Shown piece by piece: positions 8,883 to 16,049 of a DNA stretch of 54,791 bases. The notes beneath the pieces are model-generated. The model saw nothing but the letters and a program-made list of their open reading frames with translations. It had not been told where the DNA came from and made no database searches. Source of the stretch: Phycisphaerales bacterium (GTDB lineage: Bacteria; Planctomycetota; Phycisphaerae; Phycisphaerales; UBA1924); NCBI GenBank assembly GCA_013360675.1, contig JABWBB010000008.1:1-54791 (forward strand). The letters run 5' to 3'. Every line of letters begins with the position of its first letter. Position 1 is the first letter of the stretch. A program made the translations under genes and the position numbers.

Positions 8883-8900
8883 GGGCGGGAACCTCGTGGG

Positions 8901-9821
8901 CTAGATCGGGCTGGGGACGGTTTCGAGGATCGATGTGAGGGTCGAGAGCGCGGAAGAGGCGGGGCCCGAACCTCGCAGGATGACGCGGTGAGCGCAGACC
9001 GCGCCGACGTTGTCGAGGATGTCCTCGGGGATGGCATAATCGCGACCGCGATAGAAGGCTGTGGCGCGGGCGGCCTGGGCCAGGGCGAGCGAGCCGCGGG
9101 GCGAGAGACCCACCTGCACGCCCGGGTGCTCGCGCGTCGCGCTCGCGAAGGACACGATGTAATCGAGCAGTGAGCGATCGAGGCGGACGCCGTCGACGGC
9201 CTGCTGCATGGCCAAGACCTCGGCCTTGTGCAGCACCGGGGCGAGGGCGTGCATCGCCTCGCCCGCGGGGCGCAGGTCGAGGATCGAGGCCTCCTGGTCG
9301 GGGGTGGGGTAGCCCAGGCTGATGCGCATCAGGAAGCGGTCGAGCTGGTTCTCGGGGAGCAGATAGGTCCCCTCGAAGTCGAAGGGGTTCTGTGTCGCGA
9401 TGACCATGAATGGGGGCTCGAGCGTGAGCGTGCGCCCGTCGATCGAGACGGTGGCCTCGTTCATGGCCTCGAGCAGGGCGGCCTGCGTACGCGGGGGCGT
9501 GCGGTTGACCTCGTCGGCGAGGACGATGTTGGCGAAGATGGGCCCGCGCTTGAACTCGAACTCGCCCGTGGCGCGATCGAAGACGCTCACGCCCAGCACA
9601 TCGCTGGGCAGCAGGTCGGGGGTGAGTTGGATGCGGCTGAAGGAGCAGTCGATGCTCCGGGCGAGGGCCGTGGCGAGGATGGTCTTGCCCACGCCCGGGA
9701 CATCTTCGATGAGGAGGTGTCCGCGGGCGAGCAGGGCGCAGATCACGCGGTCGACCCCCTCGGGATTGCCGAGGAAGACGCGGGCGATGTTCTCGCGGAG
9801 ACGTTCGAGTGGGGTCGGCAT
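8901..9821 (-). CDS. MoxR-family AAA+ ATPase
   Basis: The 306-residue ATPase has Walker A GVGKT (43-47), Walker B-type VLADEVNRTPP, and the MoxR signature regions ATQNPFDFEGTYLLPENQLDRF and GLSPRGSLAL. MoxR ATPases act as chaperones for maturation of metal- or VWA-domain proteins and normally sit beside DUF58 and VWA genes. Here the neighbours are a CDGSH gene and a membrane-protein gene, while a DUF58/TgpA pair is found far away at 53217-54791, so the usual MoxR-DUF58-TgpA cluster may be split. The start follows from the short distance to the preceding gene and standard family length. Confidence 0.93.
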   Translation of the reverse strand: MPTPLERLRENIARVFLGNPEGVDRVICALLARGHLLIEDVPGVGKTILATALARSIDCSFSRIQLTPDLLPSDVLGVSVFDRATGEFEFKRGPIFANIVLADEVNRTPPRTQAALLEAMNEATVSIDGRTLTLEPPFMVIATQNPFDFEGTYLLPENQLDRFLMRISLGYPTPDQEASILDLRPAGEAMHALAPVLHKAEVLAMQQAVDGVRLDRSLLDYIVSFASATREHPGVQVGLSPRGSLALAQAARATAFYRGRDYAIPEDILDNVGAVCAHRVILRGSGPASSALSTLTSILETVPSPI

Positions 9822-9929
9822 GGTCGTTGACCGGGCCTGCCCCGGTACGGGTCAGTATACACACGGTTGGATTCGCGGCCGCCTCAAACTCGGGGTACGC
9901 TCTTCTGTGAAAGGAGCCCACGCGCGGGC

Positions 9930-10868
9930 ATGATGGGGGACGATCACAACGCACCACGCTTGGATACGGAATCGCCCCGGGGCGAGGCGTCGGTGCTTGC
10001 GCGCGAGTTGGGGGGGGACCTCCCCTGCGTGCGATGCCGCTACAACCTCCGCGGGTTGTCGGTGCGTGGGGTCTGCCCCGAGTGCGGGGCGCCGGTGCGC
10101 GCGACGCTGCTGGCGCGCGTGGATCCCATGGCATCGGAGTTGGCGCCGATCACGAGGCCGGCGCTGGTGGGGTGGGGGCTGCTCGCCTGGTCGTGGGGCG
10201 CGGTCTTCGCCGCATTGTGCGCATGGGTGCTGCGACTGGCGGCCTATTTCGTCCCGGAGAGTGAGCTGATGTATCGCGTCGCGCCGCTCGCCTTTGGCGT
10301 GATGGGCGGTGCCCTGATTTCGTGGGCAGGCGCGGCGGTCTTGGTCTCGCCTCAGGAACGCCTGCCCAGGACGCACAAGTTGGCCGCGCTTGCGGGGGTG
10401 GTGTGCTACATACCGGTGGTGTTTACCTTGTGGGAGCTTCACGTTGGGGATGACATCTGGGGGCCTATCGGTTTTCACGGGAGTGGGGCGGGACAGTACA
10501 TGGATCGCCTGCTGCTGGGGCTGGGCCTGATCGGCATCGCGCTGGGCCTGCGCCCGAACGGGCGGGCGCTGACGGCACGATCCATGGTGATGCGCAAGGG
10601 CATGGTGGATCGGCAGACGCTGTTTGGTCTTGCCGGCGCGGTGGCGATGGCGCTGCTCGGCGATGCGATCGTTCAATGGCTTGGGTATCGCCCGGGTGCT
10701 GATGTGTGGCGTGTGCTGGGCAAACTGCTGGTGTTGTGCGGGTCGGTGCTGGCCACGCTGGGGCTGGTGGGTGTGGCGGTTGATGCGTGGAGGATACGGG
10801 GTGTGATACGCCAGCCGCCTCTGACGCTGGCGGGGCTTCTCGAAAAGCCCGCGCGGGGCGGCTCATGA
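9930..10868 (+). CDS. Zinc-ribbon polytopic membrane protein, unknown function
   Basis: The 312-residue product carries an N-terminal zinc ribbon C-x2-C...C-x2-C (CVRCRYNL, then CPECGAPV), followed by about six hydrophobic helices starting near LVGWGLLAWSWGAVFAAL. This architecture recurs in uncharacterised planctomycete membrane proteins. ATG at 9930 (an ATG-ATG pair) is chosen because AAGGAG lies at 9911-9916; an upstream TTG start lacks a ribosome site. The stop overlaps the ATG of the metallopeptidase gene (ATGA at 10865-10868), so the two are translationally coupled. I do not recognise a function. Confidence 0.72.
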   Translation: MMGDDHNAPRLDTESPRGEASVLARELGGDLPCVRCRYNLRGLSVRGVCPECGAPVRATLLARVDPMASELAPITRPALVGWGLLAWSWGAVFAALCAWVLRLAAYFVPESELMYRVAPLAFGVMGGALISWAGAAVLVSPQERLPRTHKLAALAGVVCYIPVVFTLWELHVGDDIWGPIGFHGSGAGQYMDRLLLGLGLIGIALGLRPNGRALTARSMVMRKGMVDRQTLFGLAGAVAMALLGDAIVQWLGYRPGADVWRVLGKLLVLCGSVLATLGLVGVAVDAWRIRGVIRQPPLTLAGLLEKPARGGS

Positions 10869-11275
10869 ACTCGCTCGAGCGGGCCCGATTCGATGCGTTG
10901 CTCCATGAGGTGCTGGCGGCGATCCCGCCCGCGTTGCAGGAACTCATCGAAGAGATGCCCGTGGTGGTCGAAGACGAGCCCTCGCGCGAGATCCTGATCG
11001 AGATGGGAGAGGACCCCGACGCGCCCGACGCGGCCGAATCGCTGTGCGGCCTGCATACCGGTGTGGCATTCACCGAACAATCGGTCGAGTCGAGTGGGGA
11101 ATTGCCCTCGGAAGTCAGGCTGTTTCGTCGGGGGATCATCGCCGAGGCGGGGGGCTGGGAAGGGGCCGACGCCGATGACCGGGTACACGAGCAGATCTGG
11201 ATCACGTTGTTGCACGAGATCGGGCACCAGTACGGGCTCGATGAGGACGATCTCGAAGAACTAGGGTATCAATAG
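10865..11275 (+). CDS. Small zincin-type metallopeptidase family protein
   Basis: This 136-residue protein ends with LLHEIGHQYGLDEDDLEELGY. The HExxH zinc motif with a downstream Asp matches the small metallopeptidase family (DUF1025/zincin-like). Central acidic segments (EEMPVVVEDEPS, LCGLHTGV, IPxEVRLFRRGI-like text) also follow that family. There is no signal peptide, so it should be cytoplasmic. It starts inside the stop codon of the membrane-protein gene, implying stoichiometric co-expression, and ends 52 bases before sppA on the same strand. Substrates of this family are unknown. Confidence 0.85.
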   Translation: MNSLERARFDALLHEVLAAIPPALQELIEEMPVVVEDEPSREILIEMGEDPDAPDAAESLCGLHTGVAFTEQSVESSGELPSEVRLFRRGIIAEAGGWEGADADDRVHEQIWITLLHEIGHQYGLDEDDLEELGYQ

Positions 11276-11327
11276 AATGTCCGGGTCGGCCCGATGCCGG
11301 CACCGTTGTCCATCTGAAGGAGTCCAC

Positions 11328-13133
11328 ATGATGCGTCACATGCTTCGAACGGTCTTTGTCACGGGTATGGCCCTGGCCGCGAGTGCGGGGTCGGCGGCGA
11401 CCGCGTGGGCCCAGGATGGTTCGCAGATTGGCCTGGTCGAGATCACGGGATCGCCCGAGGAGCGTCCGCACCCGCTGGCCTGGCTCATGGGGCAGGGAGA
11501 GAACCCGACGCTGCGCACGCTGGTCGAGTCCATCGGCAGGGCGGGCGATGATGCCACGCTTTCAGGCCTGGTGATCCGGCTCAAGGATGCCACGCTCTCG
11601 ATGACCCAGGTCGAGGAGCTTGGTGCGGCGATCCGCAAGGCCCGCGCGGGCGGAAAGAAAGTGCACATCTTCACCGAGGCCGCCGGGCCTGGTGAACTGG
11701 CCCTGGGGTCGTTCGCGGACGAGATGATGGTGCAGGCGGGCGGGGGCGTGTCGTTCCCCGGGCTGCACATGGAAGAGATGTTCCTCGCCGACACCCTTAA
11801 ATGGGCGGGGCTCAAGGCCGAACTGGTGCAGGTGGGGGCCTACAAGGGAGCGAACGAGCAGTTCACGCGGAGCGAGCCCAGCCCGCAGTGGAATCAGAAC
11901 ATCGAACAGCTGCTCGATTCGCTCTATGCCAACCTGCGCAGCCCGATCCTGAAGGGCCGCAAGATGAGCGACGCCGCGCTCGATGCCGCGATGAACGACG
12001 CATGGATGGCCGACGCGGGTGACGCGGTCACGCTGGGGCTGCTCGACGCCGAGGTTGATCTGGCCGGGCTGACGGCGCATCTCGCCAAGGCGCACGCGGG
12101 CAAGGTCATCTGGCGCAAGGACGTGATCAAAGCCGACGGGGGTGAGTTCAAGCCCGACATGACCAACCCCTTCGCGATGATGGCCGTGCTCTCGAAGGAG
12201 CCGCCCAAGAAGGCGACGCGGCCCTCGCTCGCGGTGCTACACATCAACGGTGCGATCGTGGATGGCGAATCGCAGGAGGGCGGATTGCTGGGCGGTTCGT
12301 CCGTCGGCAGCCGCACCATCCGCAACGCCATCGAAGACATCATGGGTGACGAGCAGATCCGCGGCGTGGTCGTGCGGATCGATTCGCCCGGCGGGTCGGC
12401 CATCGCCAGCGAGGTGATCTGGCAGGGGCTCGAACGGCTCAAGGCGAAGAAGCCGGTGTGGGTGAGCGTGGGCTCGATGGCCGCCTCGGGCGGGTACTAC
12501 ATCGCCGTGGGCGGCGACAAGATCTACGTGAACCCGTCGAGCATCGTGGGATCGATCGGCGTGGTGGGCGGCAAGATCAGCATGGACGGGCTGTACGAGA
12601 AGCTGAAGGTGAAGGTCGTGTCGCGTGACCGCGGCCCGCGCGCGGGGCTCTTCCGTTCGACGGGGGCCTGGTCACCCGAAGAGGAAGCCATGGTCCGTGG
12701 CAAGATGACAAGCACGTACGAGCTCTTCACCTCGCGCGTCGCCCAGGGTCGCAAGGGGATCGACCTGAGCAAGACCGCGGAGGGGCGTCTCTTCACCGGG
12801 GACAAGGCGATCACGCTGGGGATGGCCGACGCTGTTGGCGGTCTGGAGAATGCGCTGGGTGATCTGGCCAGGGAGGTTGGGCTCTCTTCGTACGACGTGC
12901 TCGATTACCCGGGCCCCAAGAGCATCGGCGAGATGATCGAAGACATGCTTGGGCAGTTTGTGATCGCCCCGAGTGTGGATTCCTCGACCGGCGTAACGTC
13001 ACTCTCTCACGCGGCCCGGGAACTGCTGGGCGATCAAGCCTGGTCGCAGATCCAGCGTTCCTGGTCGGGATTCCTCGAGCTGCGAGAGCAGCGCGTGATC
13101 CTGATGTCACCCCGAGTGTTGATCGTCAAGTAA
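11328..13133 (+). CDS. sppA: Signal peptide peptidase SppA (67K type)
   Basis: This is an S49-family serine protease that degrades cleaved signal peptides at the membrane. It has 601 residues with an N-terminal signal/anchor (RTVFVTGMALAASAGSAATAWA) and two tandem S49-like halves, as in the E. coli 67K form. The nucleophile is Ser387 in SMAASGGYY; the general-base Lys is probably Lys173 in AYKGANEQF, contributed by the N-terminal half. The motif DSPGGSAIASE precedes the nucleophile. AAGGAG at 11317-11322 supports ATG at 11328 (the adjacent ATG at 11331 is equally possible). It is downstream of the metallopeptidase gene and could be transcribed with it. Confidence 0.93.
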   Translation: MMRHMLRTVFVTGMALAASAGSAATAWAQDGSQIGLVEITGSPEERPHPLAWLMGQGENPTLRTLVESIGRAGDDATLSGLVIRLKDATLSMTQVEELGAAIRKARAGGKKVHIFTEAAGPGELALGSFADEMMVQAGGGVSFPGLHMEEMFLADTLKWAGLKAELVQVGAYKGANEQFTRSEPSPQWNQNIEQLLDSLYANLRSPILKGRKMSDAALDAAMNDAWMADAGDAVTLGLLDAEVDLAGLTAHLAKAHAGKVIWRKDVIKADGGEFKPDMTNPFAMMAVLSKEPPKKATRPSLAVLHINGAIVDGESQEGGLLGGSSVGSRTIRNAIEDIMGDEQIRGVVVRIDSPGGSAIASEVIWQGLERLKAKKPVWVSVGSMAASGGYYIAVGGDKIYVNPSSIVGSIGVVGGKISMDGLYEKLKVKVVSRDRGPRAGLFRSTGAWSPEEEAMVRGKMTSTYELFTSRVAQGRKGIDLSKTAEGRLFTGDKAITLGMADAVGGLENALGDLAREVGLSSYDVLDYPGPKSIGEMIEDMLGQFVIAPSVDSSTGVTSLSHAARELLGDQAWSQIQRSWSGFLELREQRVILMSPRVLIVK

Positions 13134-13153
13134 TCAGCGGTTAATCGAGGAAT

Positions 13154-13222
13154 GAAAAATAACCCCGGCTTGACGCCGGGGTTGTTCGTTGATGCGACGG
13201 GTGGCGTGAGGACGCTCAGCCG
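13154..13222. repeat. 69-bp direct repeat, copy 1, with terminator-like hairpin core
   Basis: Matches 15244-15312 at all but two positions (13209 and 13211). The core AACCCCGGC/GCCGGGGTT (13160-13168 and 13174-13182) forms a 9-bp hairpin. Read on the minus strand the hairpin is followed by ATTTTT, so this copy can end the three-gene minus-strand operon beside it; read on the plus strand it closes the sppA transcript less strongly. Both copies are in the same orientation and bracket 2.0 kb of more A/T-rich DNA. Confidence 0.92.
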
Positions 13223-13299
13223 TTCCGTACCACGCCCTTCTCGCTATGATGAGACCATCGCCGCGGCTGAGATTCTGCTCTCAACGAAATCCCGCGAAC

Positions 13300-13464
13300 C
13301 TATTTCGAAGGCTTGGGATTTGCAGGAGGATTGGGGTTAGTTGTTTCTGGATTCGGGTTGGGATTCTTCGGATCGGGTTTGACGATTCCACCGCTTTTTA
13401 CGCAGCCCGAGAACATGAATCCCGCCAGTGTGGCGACAATCAGTACAATTTTCTGCTTGCTCAT
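13300..13464 (-). CDS. Small Asn/Pro-rich lipoprotein (54 residues)
   Basis: The 54-residue frame has a basic start MSKQK, a hydrophobic stretch IVLIVATLAGFMF and a lipobox-like SGC (Cys21), followed by a Lys/Gly linker and a tail of Asn-Pro repeats (NPNPNPETTNPNPPANPKP). This is the plan of a short lipoprotein with an extended, flexible tail. It begins 20 bases after the stop of the one-TM gene on the same strand, so it is the third gene of the operon. Phe rather than Leu at -3 of the lipobox is unusual. AAACAGGTGT before the ATG gives a weak ribosome site. No homologue is recognised; similar small lipoproteins include lysis and entericidin-like proteins, but the sequence does not identify it as one. 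Confidence 0.7.
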   Translation of the reverse strand: MSKQKIVLIVATLAGFMFSGCVKSGGIVKPDPKNPNPNPETTNPNPPANPKPSK

Positions 13465-13484
13465 ACACCTGTTTCTCCCGAGTA

Positions 13485-14183
13485 TCAGTTCTCGAACTCT
13501 TTGATCAGCGATAAGACCACGTTATCCCATGCGGCGTTTGTCTGAGTGATAGCATCTTCAACCACACTCATGGTGTCCGCATCGAACAGCCGGGTGAGAT
13601 GGAATCGGAGTTGCTCGACGGCATCACGGGCCTCTGGCGATTTCATATAGAGTTGGAGTCGACGGCAAAGCACATCTGCTTGTGGAAGATCGGCGACGGC
13701 ACGCCGGGTTGATTCGAATCGTTCCCGGACCTGCCCCCATGTGACACCGTTGGGACCCAGGCTGGCATCCGTTACTCCGGCGGGTTTAGTCTGAAGAGCC
13801 GCGGAGGATTTACTCAACTCGTAGGTGAGCAGGATGACCTTGGGCAGGTCCCTTGTCACGTTCTGGATCTCGTCGTGGAGGAACTGGAGCCTCTGGCGGT
13901 TAACCTGGATTTCCGCGTCCCTGTGGTGGTAATGCTCCTGAATCATATAGATGGCAAAGCCGAAAACGATCGTGCCTATGAATGCCAACAGGACATTGGC
14001 CCGAAACTTCTGCGACTCGGTCGGATTGTGAAGGGGCGGGGAGTGGTCCATAAAGGATGTGCCCACTGTGATCCATCGATAGAGCCCGTCGGTCAGAGCA
14101 CGCAGCCTTGATATCTGCTGGGGTGCGGGCTTGGCCTGGATCTCGGCCGATCGTTCGGTTGTTACGGCGTCAGTGTTGCTCAT
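13485..14183 (-). CDS. One-TM protein with helical domain, unknown function
   Basis: The 232-residue product has a hydrophilic N-terminus of about 65 residues, one clear membrane helix (VLLAFIGTIVFGFAIYMI), then a long region predicted by eye to be helical and partly coiled-coil (HRDAEIQVNRQRLQFLHDEIQ onward). Without a signal peptide and with the C-terminal part after the helix, it is probably an inner-membrane protein with either a cytoplasmic or periplasmic helical domain. It starts 2 bases after the stop of the protease gene, implying tight coupling. Codon use contains more A/T-ending codons than flanking genes. I recognise no family. Confidence 0.75.
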   Translation of the reverse strand: MSNTDAVTTERSAEIQAKPAPQQISRLRALTDGLYRWITVGTSFMDHSPPLHNPTESQKFRANVLLAFIGTIVFGFAIYMIQEHYHHRDAEIQVNRQRLQFLHDEIQNVTRDLPKVILLTYELSKSSAALQTKPAGVTDASLGPNGVTWGQVRERFESTRRAVADLPQADVLCRRLQLYMKSPEARDAVEQLRFHLTRLFDADTMSVVEDAITQTNAAWDNVVLSLIKEFEN

Positions 14184-14185
14184 GA

Positions 14186-15007
14186 TCAGCGGACCTGCAT
14201 CGTGGATTCGAGTTCGTGAACTATTTCGCGCGCCCTCTTCCGGCTCAGGTAGAAACGAAAATGCCTGTCGAGATCCGCGGCTTCAAGTCGTGTAACGCCG
14301 CCCGTTTCGGGCATGGGGTCATAGAACTCGATCGCTGCCACCTCGTAGCGGTAGTTGCCGACAAGATCGTCTACAGTCTTCTCGACTGCTCTGACGACAT
14401 CTTGAAGAATAGTCGTATCTGCGGGTTTCTTGCGTTTATCCACATACTCCATCGCTGTGACGAACACAATGTGGGCCGGGGCTCCCTCCCAGTCCTTAAG
14501 CCCGAGGAGGACGGGGTGGCCCCCGGCAAAGTCTTCAACGGCGCTATCGGAGGAGGAGTAGATCTTGGCTGATTTCCACAGCGCATTCTGCACGTGCGAG
14601 AGGTCCACCTTGACCTGACCCATGGCGCCGCTGTGATTCTGCGGGACACCCTGCATCGAAGGCGCAGGTGGTGGTGGGTCGGTCGCGAGAGCCAGGATGA
14701 TCTCGCCGTCGATGGCGGTTTGATCACTCATCGATCCTTTGAATCGCTGGACGAGGATCTCCTGGGTGACGTCGTTGACGCCGTTGTACTTGAGTGCCAT
14801 TTCACAGCATGCGGCCCAGCACCAATCACCGCGACGCTGTTCTGTAAAAACGTTGTGCGCGTTCTCCAGTTTTGCATGTTGCACTGATGCAGAATTCGAA
14901 AGAGACGAATGCTCTCGTCCGCTGCCGGAGTTGCCTGCGCCTGAGCAGCCGCCAAGCCAGGCGCATACGACCGATGCCGCCAAGACCCGGATAAAGGCAG
15001 TATGCAT
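14186..15007 (-). CDS. Lipoprotein with papain-like cysteine protease domain
   Basis: The 273-residue product has a lipoprotein signal ending WLGGC (Cys21), a Ser/Gly linker, then a papain-like domain. The oxyanion Gln and nucleophile are in QRRGDWCWAACCEMA (Gln57, Cys63), the His in PAHIVFVTAM (His179) and the third residue in IEFYDPMP (Asp230). This order and the CWAA and YDP motifs match the AvrRpt2-like/C39-like papain proteases. ATG at 15007 is preferred over the upstream GTG because CCTCC on the plus strand (15013-15017) is a strong ribosome site for it. It is first gene of a three-gene operon in a more A/T-rich block between direct repeats. The substrate is unknown; a role in cleaving or trapping cell-surface proteins is inference. 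Confidence 0.8.
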   Translation of the reverse strand: MHTAFIRVLAASVVCAWLGGCSGAGNSGSGREHSSLSNSASVQHAKLENAHNVFTEQRRGDWCWAACCEMALKYNGVNDVTQEILVQRFKGSMSDQTAIDGEIILALATDPPPPAPSMQGVPQNHSGAMGQVKVDLSHVQNALWKSAKIYSSSDSAVEDFAGGHPVLLGLKDWEGAPAHIVFVTAMEYVDKRKKPADTTILQDVVRAVEKTVDDLVGNYRYEVAAIEFYDPMPETGGVTRLEAADLDRHFRFYLSRKRAREIVHELESTMQVR

Positions 15008-15243
15008 CGCGACCTCCACGAGCCAGAGTCGCCCAGAATACCACGGGTTACTTTGGCATACAAGTCAAATGACCCCCCTCGATCAGCGGGAGAGAATTAG
15101 CATAAAGCCCTTGTGATGCATGAGTTGGCTAGAGCGGCAGATTTGCGAATTGCCGAGGCTTGTCTGGCGTGTCCGACATACGGGATTCATGCGGCGTGAT
15201 CAGCGGTGTACTTTGGCAAGCCGAACCTCGATGTATGCGTCAA
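15008..15243. other. Upstream region of the protease operon, no gene
   Basis: Together with the repeat copy that follows it, this makes about 330 bases without a gene. It contains the candidate operon promoter (15035-15063), the decamer TACTTTGGCA twice (15049-15058 and 15209-15218) and GATCAGCGG twice (15076 and 15198 areas). The two decamers flank most of the region and could be operator-like. No open frame with coding character is seen. Confidence 0.4.
15035..15063 (-). promoter_or_regulatory. Candidate promoter of the protease-lipoprotein operon
   Basis: On the minus strand TTGTAT (15063-15058) and TATTCT (15040-15035) are separated by exactly 17 bases. Predicted start of transcription falls shortly before the ribosome site and ATG at 15007. 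Confidence 0.45.
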
Positions 15244-15312
15244 GAAAAATAACCCCGGCTTGACGCCGGGGTTGTTCGTTGATGCGACGGGTGGCGTGGG
15301 AACGCTCAGCCG
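15244..15312. repeat. 69-bp direct repeat, copy 2
   Basis: Same orientation and near-identical to 13154-13222, with the same 9-bp hairpin (15250-15258 and 15264-15272). On the minus strand the hairpin plus ATTTTT would end the transcript of the secreted-protein gene at 15338-16015, whose stop is 26 bases away. The reading frame through it spells NNPGLTPGLFVDATGG in both copies; I treat that as an artefact of the repeat rather than a protein. Confidence 0.92.
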
Positions 15313-15337
15313 GCCGCGGCGGGTGGGCGCTGAAGAG

Positions 15338-16015
15338 TCAGCAGCCGCCGTTGTTCCAGAGGAGGAAGAAAGTGGCGACGTCGGCGTCGTCGGGCGTGCC
15401 GCCCGAGGCGTTGGTGTCGGCGCAGGGCTCGCCCGCGTTCCAGGCGTTGAAGAAGGCGGCGACATCGGCGTCGTCGGGCGTGCCGCCCGAGTTGTTGTAA
15501 TCTGCCGGGCAGGGGGGGCAGGTGTTCACGCCGACGAACGTGCCGGCGTCGTCGAGGTTGATCCAGCCGAGGTTCTCGCTCCAGGCGTAGCCGTAGAAGC
15601 GGCGGGGCTCGTCGACGCTGATGCGGGCCGGGTTCGCGGGGTTGGCCTGAGCGCCGCCGGCGAAGTTGATCCACCCGGTGTTCTCGCTCCAGGCCATGCC
15701 CGAGAGGTACCCGGTGTTCGGGTCGTGGTTGACGCCGAAGTCCGCGCCGGTGGCGTTGGCGTAGGTGTTGCCGTTGGCGGGCTGGGTGTTGCCAAGGTTG
15801 ATCCAGCCGATATTTTCGCCCCAGACGTAGCCGGAGAGATAGGTTTCGGCAACGCGGACGCTCTGCGATCCGACGGGCGATCCCGCGTCGGCGAAGTTGA
15901 GCCAGCCGACGTTCTCGCCCCAGGCGAACTTGTTGGTCGGATCGATCGTGAACTGGGCGAGGGCGGGCGTCGCCAGAAACATCGAGGTGGCGAGGATGGT
16001 CAGTGTCTTCTTCAT
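15338..16015 (-). CDS. Exported protein with W-G-E-N-x-G-W repeats and dockerin-like tail
   Basis: This 225-residue secreted protein has the signal peptide KKTLTILATSMFLATPALA. Four repeats follow with the core FAWGENVGWLNF, YVWGENIGWINL, MAWSENTGWINF and YAWSENLGWINL. After a Cys-Pro-rich joint (CPPCPADYNN) come two copies of NxSGGTPDDADVAxFF, an Asp-rich calcium-binding-like module resembling the dockerin-type tails of planctomycete exported proteins, ending WNNGGC. GGAG lies 7 bases before the ATG. Dockerin-like tails in this phylum probably mark surface or matrix proteins; the ligand of the aromatic repeats is unknown. It is followed on the same strand, upstream, by two beta-helix genes. 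Confidence 0.82.
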   Translation of the reverse strand: MKKTLTILATSMFLATPALAQFTIDPTNKFAWGENVGWLNFADAGSPVGSQSVRVAETYLSGYVWGENIGWINLGNTQPANGNTYANATGADFGVNHDPNTGYLSGMAWSENTGWINFAGGAQANPANPARISVDEPRRFYGYAWSENLGWINLDDAGTFVGVNTCPPCPADYNNSGGTPDDADVAAFFNAWNAGEPCADTNASGGTPDDADVATFFLLWNNGGC

Positions 16016-16049
16016 GAGTGGACTCCGTGTGTGGTGGTCGTGCGTCTTG

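Noticed and set aside
6728..9037. 769-residue open frame on the minus strand
   Set aside because: It is antisense to the FAD/Fe-S dehydrogenase and CDGSH region, has low-complexity Arg/His/Pro composition and no domain; the high-GC code keeps the opposite frame open.
9827..9861. Promoter TTGACC...TATACA before the zinc-ribbon gene
   Set aside because: The hexamers are 23 bases apart, too far for a sigma-70 promoter.
8560..10134. 524-residue open frame on the minus strand over MoxR
   Set aside because: Out of frame with the clear MoxR protein and made of Arg/Pro-rich low-complexity sequence.
13152..13340. 62-residue open frame over repeat copy 1
   Set aside because: Its first third is the same repeat translation as in copy 2; the hairpin explains the conservation, and the rest overlaps the small lipoprotein gene.
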